From positions 1 to 43,246 of the forward strand of contig JACWEC010000005.1 of the NCBI GenBank assembly GCA_014653725.1: a stretch of DNA of 43,246 nt. The letters are read 5' to 3'. Origin of the DNA: Pelagibacterales bacterium SAG-MED32 (GTDB lineage Bacteria; Pseudomonadota; Alphaproteobacteria; Pelagibacterales; AG-422-B15). Both the position numbers and the translations under genes were made by a program. The number at the start of each line of letters is the position of its first letter. Positions within the stretch are counted from its first letter, which is position 1. The notes beneath the pieces were generated by a model. That model ran no database searches and had not been told where the DNA came from. It worked only from the letters and a program-made list of their open reading frames with translations. Below are positions 38,819 to 43,246 of this stretch, in pieces.

Positions 38819-40415
38819 CAATAGGACCTGAAGCTTTTACATTCTCTTCAACGTCAGATTCAAACTTAGTAAAATTACTAATGAACATTTGCACTAATTT
38901 TTTAGCCTGCACATCATAATCAGAATCACTTTGCCAAGTTTTTTTAGGATCTAATATCTGTTCATTAATTCCATCAACTTTGACTGGGACTGAGAAACCA
39001 AAATTTGGATCTTTTCTCATTTCGGTATTAGCGAGCTTACCTGAGAGGGCAGCATTCAGTAATGTTCTAGTATTTTTAATTGATATTCTTTCGCCAACTC
39101 CATAAACACCACCAGACCAACCTGTGTTTACAAGCCAGCAATCTACCTCATGATCTGATATCTTTTTTTTAAGTAAGTTTCCGTACTCTATTGGATTTCT
39201 AGGCATAAATGGTGCGCCAAAACATGTTGAAAATGTTGCCTGGGGTTCGTTTGAAAGACCAATTTCAGTACCTGCAACTTTTGCTGTATAGCCTGATAGA
39301 AAATGATACATCGCCTGACCTGCAGTAAGCTTAGCAATAGGAGGCAATACACCAAATGCATCAGCAGTTAGCATAATAATATTTTTGGGGTGACCAGTTT
39401 TTCCAGATATGGTAACTCCTGGAATATAGTCTAAAGGATAAGCTCCCCTTGTATTTTCTGTCAAAGAATTGTCATCTAGATCTAAAGTTCCATCATCTTT
39501 CATGACAGCATTTTCAATAACTGTACCTTTCATTTGAGTTGTAGCATAAATTTCTGGCTCTGCATTTTCAGATAGTCTTATGAGTTTTGCATAGCAACCA
39601 CCTTCAAAATTAAAAAGCCCTTCATCTGACCATCCATGCTCATCATCTCCAAGGAGTGATCTTTTAGGATCCGCACTTAATGTAGTTTTACCCGTACCTG
39701 ATAGACCAAAGAAGATTGCAGAATCACCATTTTCACCAGTATTAACAGAACAATGCATTGGCATAATATTTTTCTCAGGAAGCAAGAAATTTAAAAGAGT
39801 AAATACAGATTTTTTTGTTTCGCCCGCGTACTCAGTACCAGCTATTAAAATTATTTTTTCTGCGAGATTAACAGCGATTACAGTTTCACTATTCGTGCCA
39901 TGAATGCTTGGATCCATTTTCAAACTTGGAAAGTTCACAATAGTATACTCTGAATTAAAATGCTCAAGCTCATCAGCGTTTGGTCTCACAAGTAAATGTC
40001 TAGCAAATAATCCATGCCAAGCATATTCTGTTATTATTGAAACATTTAACGAATGATTACGATCTGCTCCGCCCATTAAGTTATGTAAATATAATGATTT
40101 ATCTTTTGAGAAATCTATAAATGCATCGGCGATTTTTGTATAATATTCTTCTGAGATAGGTACGTTTGTTTCACCCCAATGAATTTTTTGATCATTTATA
40201 CTTTCTTTAACAAAAAATTTGTCATTAGCTGACCTACCTGTATGCTTGCCAGTTTTAACAACTAAAGCTCCATGAGATGATAGTTTACCTTCGCCAGAGG
40301 TATAAGCAACTTCATATAGTTCCTCAGAGTTTAGGTCGTTTTTAATTGAAGAAGCATTTTGTATAATGCTATTTTTTACTGATTTTTGCATATTTTGAGG
40401 TTGTGATAAAAACAT
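38811..40415 (-). CDS. pckA: Phosphoenolpyruvate carboxykinase (ATP)
   Basis: Converts oxaloacetate to phosphoenolpyruvate with ATP, the entry to gluconeogenesis from organic acids. It has 534 residues, the family norm. Diagnostic stretches: [30 protein letters not shown] (cited by its ends NLMGGAD and VSIITE), the kinase-1a P-loop [26 protein letters not shown], cited as [11 protein letters not shown] and [21 protein letters not shown], and MPRNPIEYG. The ATG at 40415 gives an 8-residue lead before a second Met (40391); neither has a good ribosome-binding site. Placement beside chvI-chvG matches Rhizobiales, where pckA is under ChvGI control. Confidence 0.97.
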   Translation of the reverse strand: MFLSQPQNMQKSVKNSIIQNASSIKNDLNSEELYEVAYTSGEGKLSSHGALVVKTGKHTGRSANDKFFVKESINDQKIHWGETNVPISEEYYTKIADAFIDFSKDKSLYLHNLMGGADRNHSLNVSIITEYAWHGLFARHLLVRPNADELEHFNSEYTIVNFPSLKMDPSIHGTNSETVIAVNLAEKIILIAGTEYAGETKKSVFTLLNFLLPEKNIMPMHCSVNTGENGDSAIFFGLSGTGKTTLSADPKRSLLGDDEHGWSDEGLFNFEGGCYAKLIRLSENAEPEIYATTQMKGTVIENAVMKDDGTLDLDDNSLTENTRGAYPLDYIPGVTISGKTGHPKNIIMLTADAFGVLPPIAKLTAGQAMYHFLSGYTAKVAGTEIGLSNEPQATFSTCFGAPFMPRNPIEYGNLLKKKISDHEVDCWLVNTGWSGGVYGVGERISIKNTRTLLNAALSGKLANTEMRKDPNFGFSVPVKVDGINEQILDPKKTWQSDSDYDVQAKKLVQMFISNFTKFESDVEENVKASGPIAN

Positions 40416-40419
40416 ATAA

Positions 40420-40433
40420 TAACATGTATGTTA
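40420..40433. promoter_or_regulatory. 6-2-6 dyad in the pckA/chvI divergent intergenic region
   Basis: TAACAT-GT-ATGTTA is a perfect short inverted repeat, 5 bases upstream of the pckA ATG. It could be an operator or a stem in the pckA leader. The 121-base gap also has TATAAT at 40505-40510, a possible chvI -10 with start near 40517, but the -35 is poor. Confidence 0.35.
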
Positions 40434-40504
40434 AGTGCTAATATCTAAATAAATGAAAAAAACTGTTAGTTAAATTATGCAATATTTCTGCCATTTTATG
40501 GTCA

Positions 40505-40510
40505 TATAAT
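40505..40510 (+). promoter_or_regulatory. Possible -10 element of chvI
   Basis: A perfect TATAAT, 26 bases before the chvI ATG at 40537. No good -35 lies 16-18 bases upstream, which would fit a promoter needing an activator such as phosphorylated ChvI (inference). A second TATAAT at 40520-40525 is too close to the ATG to be the -10. Confidence 0.35.
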
Positions 40511-40536
40511 ACTTTAAAATATAATGAAAATTTGAA

Positions 40537-41235
40537 ATGAAACACCTTATTGCCCTCGTAGATGATGATCGAAATATTTTAATTTCCCTTGAAGAGTTGC
40601 TTAAAAAAGAGGAATTTGAAATTCATACCTATAGTGACGGCCAGTCAGCATTGATTGGCATGTCTAGGTATCCTCCAGAATTAGCAGTAATTGATATAAA
40701 AATGCCAAAAATGGATGGATATGAATTATTTAAAAAAATAAGAGAAAAAACTGAAATACCTGTGATCTTCCTGACATCAAAAGACCAAGAGGCCGATAGA
40801 TTGAAAGGCTTAATGCATGGCGTTGATAGCTATGTAACAAAAAGTGGAAATTTTTCAAAGGAAATCTTAATAGAAACAATTAAAAATACACTCAATAGAA
40901 AAAATATAGATAAGGAAAATTCTGAAAAAAAACAAATAATTATCCTTGGAAATCTCAGGCTAGACTGTTTGAGGTACGAATGTGAGTGGAAGGAGAAATT
41001 ACTTTTAGAACCTCTAACCACAACAGAATTTAAAATAATAAGGGAATTGGTTGAAAGACCAGGCATTGTTAAATCAAGAGATAGATTAATGGAAATTGCT
41101 TATAGAGATGAATTAGATGTTGATGACAGAACAATTGACAGCCATATAAAGAGGATTAGAAAAAAATTTAGAAAAATCGATCCTGAGTTTAAATCCATCA
41201 ACACTTTATACGGATCAGGATATAAATGGAAATAA
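40537..41235 (+). CDS. chvI: Two-component response regulator ChvI (OmpR family)
   Basis: DNA-binding partner of ChvG, which in alphaproteobacteria responds to acid and cell-envelope stress. The 232-residue protein has a receiver domain with DDD at 9-11, phosphoacceptor Asp53 in AVIDIKMPKMDGYEL, the Thr in FLTSK and Lys in YVTKSG. The OmpR winged helix follows with LTTTEFKIIRELVERPG, DDRTIDSHIKRIRKKF and LYGSGYKWK. The assignment to ChvI rather than another OmpR regulator rests on sequence feel plus the pckA / chvG / ahcY neighbourhood. It starts at the ATG at 40537; 13 bases separate it from chvG. Confidence 0.88.
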   Translation: MKHLIALVDDDRNILISLEELLKKEEFEIHTYSDGQSALIGMSRYPPELAVIDIKMPKMDGYELFKKIREKTEIPVIFLTSKDQEADRLKGLMHGVDSYVTKSGNFSKEILIETIKNTLNRKNIDKENSEKKQIIILGNLRLDCLRYECEWKEKLLLEPLTTTEFKIIRELVERPGIVKSRDRLMEIAYRDELDVDDRTIDSHIKRIRKKFRKIDPEFKSINTLYGSGYKWK

Positions 41236-41248
41236 TATAGTATACAAC

Positions 41249-42781
41249 TTGAACAGCCTATTTAGAAAATTTTTATTATATAATATTGTTGGATTACTAA
41301 TTTTAATAGTTAGTGCAATATTTATAATTATTTTCCTTAATAACTATCAACTTAATAAAAGACTTAAACAAATCGATAATCAGTCGTTAATTATTTATAA
41401 CTTCTTAAAAACTTCAAATTTGCTCAGAAATATAAAAACACAACTATCTACGGAGGTTATTCTCTCTAAGTTAGAAATCAAAAATCTTTCTATTATAATT
41501 ATGGATGAGAACATGAGTATCTTATTAGATACGAAAGGCTATGACTTAGAAAATAGTTCTTTTGCAAATCAGTCTGCTGCAGAAGTAGAGATCATAGATA
41601 AAAATAGTTCAATAATTACTTCTAGCTTAGATCAAAAAGATAACTTAGCTAATAGAGATTTTTTAAATCACCCAACGTTCCTTATTAATTTTAAAAATTT
41701 AGAAAAAGGGACTCAGAAAAATTTTTCAATCGAGTTGAATAATAATAAACTTGAATTGGTCTCAATACTGCCCATTAGTTATGATGACATTTACTACTAT
41801 ATTGTTGCGCATGAAGACAATACCAATATTCAAAACATAAATAATCAAATACAACTAAACGTATTACTAACAGGTTTAGCTATTGGAGGGTGCTTGATAC
41901 TATTCTCATTTTTTTTAAACTTTATAATCCTCAAACCTATTAGAAACTTAGCAAATGCTGCTGAAAAAGTCCAAATGGACTATAAAACAAAACCTCTTAT
42001 TTCTGGACTGGATAGAAGAGATGACGAAATTGGCCAACTATCTAAAATCATCAATGAAATGTTAAATAGTTTATATAATAAAATTGATAATGCTGAAAAT
42101 AATTCAGCTGATTTGATGCATGAAATTCGAAATCCTCTTGCCTCAATTAAAATGGCTTCAGAGGTTATTACGAATAAGATGAGTGATAGCCAAAAAAAAT
42201 TTCTAGATCTTATTCAGAATGATATTTCAAGAATTGAAAGTATCATCACTGATTATTCAGCGATGATTAAAAATGAAGTAAATTTGTATAAAAGCCAATT
42301 ACAAAAATTTGAAATTAAATCCTTATTACATGAGATTATAGAAGATACTCAAAAAGTATTACCAGATCAAATCCAAATAAAATTTTTATACGATCAAGAT
42401 AATCAAAAGGATATTTTTGTTGATGGTCAGAAGAAATTTTTTTCACAAGCTATTAAAAATATTTTAGATAACGCAATTTCTTTTTCTCCAAAGCCTGGAA
42501 TTATAAAAGTCCTTTTATCATCGACCAGTAACTACCTGAGTATAGCAATTGTTGATGAGGGACCGGGAATTAAGGAGCCTGATATGAAAAGAATTTTTGA
42601 GCGTTTTTACTCCTTAAGAGAAGAAGATTATAAATCACATTCTGGACTTGGATTAAATATTGCCAAACAGATTGTTGATGCACATGAAGGCTCAATTTCT
42701 GTAGATAATGTTATAGAAGAAAATGATATTAAGGGCGCGAAGTTTATCGTCAACCTACCACAGGTAAATATTAATAAATAA
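41249..42781 (+). CDS. chvG: Sensor histidine kinase ChvG
   Basis: Membrane histidine kinase partner of ChvI, 510 residues, shorter than the ~550-600 I recall for rhizobial ChvG. TM1 is at ~8-30 (NIVGLLILIVSAIFIIIFL), followed by a ~170-residue periplasmic sensor domain, TM2 at ~205-228 (VLLTGLAIGGCLILFSFFL), a HAMP domain (LKPIRNLANAAEKVQ; RRDDEIGQLSKIINEM), an H-box with the phospho-His in DLMHEIRNPLASIKMA, and ATPase motifs IKNILDNAISFS, VDEGPGI and HSGLGLNIAKQI. The start is a TTG at 41249 with no ATG nearby in frame upstream of TM1. It is followed 46 bases later by ahcY, not by the hprK-PTS genes typical of Rhizobiales. Confidence 0.88.
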   Translation: MNSLFRKFLLYNIVGLLILIVSAIFIIIFLNNYQLNKRLKQIDNQSLIIYNFLKTSNLLRNIKTQLSTEVILSKLEIKNLSIIIMDENMSILLDTKGYDLENSSFANQSAAEVEIIDKNSSIITSSLDQKDNLANRDFLNHPTFLINFKNLEKGTQKNFSIELNNNKLELVSILPISYDDIYYYIVAHEDNTNIQNINNQIQLNVLLTGLAIGGCLILFSFFLNFIILKPIRNLANAAEKVQMDYKTKPLISGLDRRDDEIGQLSKIINEMLNSLYNKIDNAENNSADLMHEIRNPLASIKMASEVITNKMSDSQKKFLDLIQNDISRIESIITDYSAMIKNEVNLYKSQLQKFEIKSLLHEIIEDTQKVLPDQIQIKFLYDQDNQKDIFVDGQKKFFSQAIKNILDNAISFSPKPGIIKVLLSSTSNYLSIAIVDEGPGIKEPDMKRIFERFYSLREEDYKSHSGLGLNIAKQIVDAHEGSISVDNVIEENDIKGAKFIVNLPQVNINK

Positions 42782-42827
42782 TCATATTGAATATTAATCT
42801 ATTTAACCCTATATTTTAATCAGAATT

Positions 42828-43246
42828 ATGGCCAATGAAGATTTTAAAGTAGCAGATATAGAACAAGCTGAATTCGGCAGGAAAGAAATATCCCTTGCTG
42901 AGACTGAGATGCCAGGCCTGATGGCCTTAAGAGATGAGTATAAAGGCCAGAAACCTCTAGATGGTGCAAGAATAGTCGGCTGTCTTCATATGACTATCCA
43001 AACTGCAGTTTTAATCGAAACTTTGGTAGAACTGGGAGCTGACGTCAGATGGTCATCCTGTAATATTTTTTCAACACAAGATCATGCTGCCGCTGCAATA
43101 GCTAAAGCAGGCATCCCTGTCTATGCCTGGAAAGGGGAAACAGAAGAAGAGTATTGGTGGTGTGTTCGACAAACTATTGAGGGAAAAGAAGGATGGAAAC
43201 CTAATTTAATATTGGATGATGGCGGCGATCTTACAGGTCTTATGCA
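42828..43246 (+). CDS. ahcY: Adenosylhomocysteinase (3' partial)
   Basis: S-adenosylhomocysteine hydrolase, which clears the product inhibitor of SAM-dependent methylations and feeds homocysteine back to methionine. The frame from the ATG at 42828 runs 139 codons to the window end without a stop. Diagnostic N-terminal stretches are visible: [69 protein letters not shown] and ILDDGGDLT, all substrate-domain motifs. Codon use looks less AT-rich than in its neighbours, as in highly expressed genes. The 46-base gap to chvG has no room for a SAH or SAM riboswitch. Confidence 0.97.
   Translation, partial: MANEDFKVADIEQAEFGRKEISLAETEMPGLMALRDEYKGQKPLDGARIVGCLHMTIQTAVLIETLVELGADVRWSSCNIFSTQDHAAAAIAKAGIPVYAWKGETEEEYWWCVRQTIEGKEGWKPNLILDDGGDLTGLM

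Noticed and set aside
42782-42827. SAH or SAM riboswitch before ahcY
   Set aside because: Only 46 AT-rich bases with no stem of the needed size.

Overview
This is an AT-rich, tightly packed stretch of housekeeping chromosome from an alphaproteobacterium. The lineage call rests on gene content and order: an Irr-type Fur regulator beside fabA-fabB-fabI, mutM-rpsT-dnaA, RegB/RegA, ChvI/ChvG beside pckA and ahcY, and ubiE-ubiB-coaBC-dut. Low GC, 0-4 nt gene spacings and overlapping convergent stops suggest a streamlined, probably marine, free-living type (HIMB59/AEGEAN-169-like or similar). That last step is inference. I see no mobile element, phage gene, CRISPR array, tRNA or rRNA.

Layout. 1-7523: a plus-strand transcription/translation cluster, nusA (5' end cut off by the window)-infB-rbfA-truB-rpsO-pnp, followed by purF (7542-8993). 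8990-11477: a minus-strand fabA-fabB-fabI operon, divergent from irr (11571-11963). 11963-14499: two palindromes, one a perfect Irr box, precede a rubrerythrin / two-cluster Fe-S protein / DUF3501 operon. 14503-18438: minus-strand ubiE-ubiB-coaBC-dut. 18504-26087: plus-strand mutM-rpsT, a 323-base gene-free stretch, then dnaA-dnaN-recF-gyrB. 26084-28688: a minus-strand YgjP-like metallopeptidase and the regB-regA redox two-component pair.

28701-33726: a diiron ferritin-like protein and a large RND/MMPL exporter transcribed divergently around a perfect 10-4-10 palindrome, then a lone ABC ATPase. 33788-38818: a 58-residue zinc-finger protein, polA broken into two frames at a run of ten A, a nucleotidyltransferase-cupin fusion, and an MFS transporter. 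38811-43246: pckA (minus), chvI-chvG (plus) and the 5' part of ahcY (cut off by the window end).

How the parts fit: the window supplies replication initiation and repair (dnaA, dnaN, recF, gyrB, polA, mutM, dut), translation and RNA turnover, unsaturated fatty acid synthesis, ubiquinone and CoA synthesis, and three regulators: Irr for iron/heme, RegBA for redox state and ChvGI for envelope/acid signals. The points most worth following are the Irr-box-led rubrerythrin/Fe-S/DUF3501 operon, the diiron/RND divergon with its palindrome, and the polA frameshift at A10, which lies in the linker between the 5' nuclease and the proofreading/polymerase parts.
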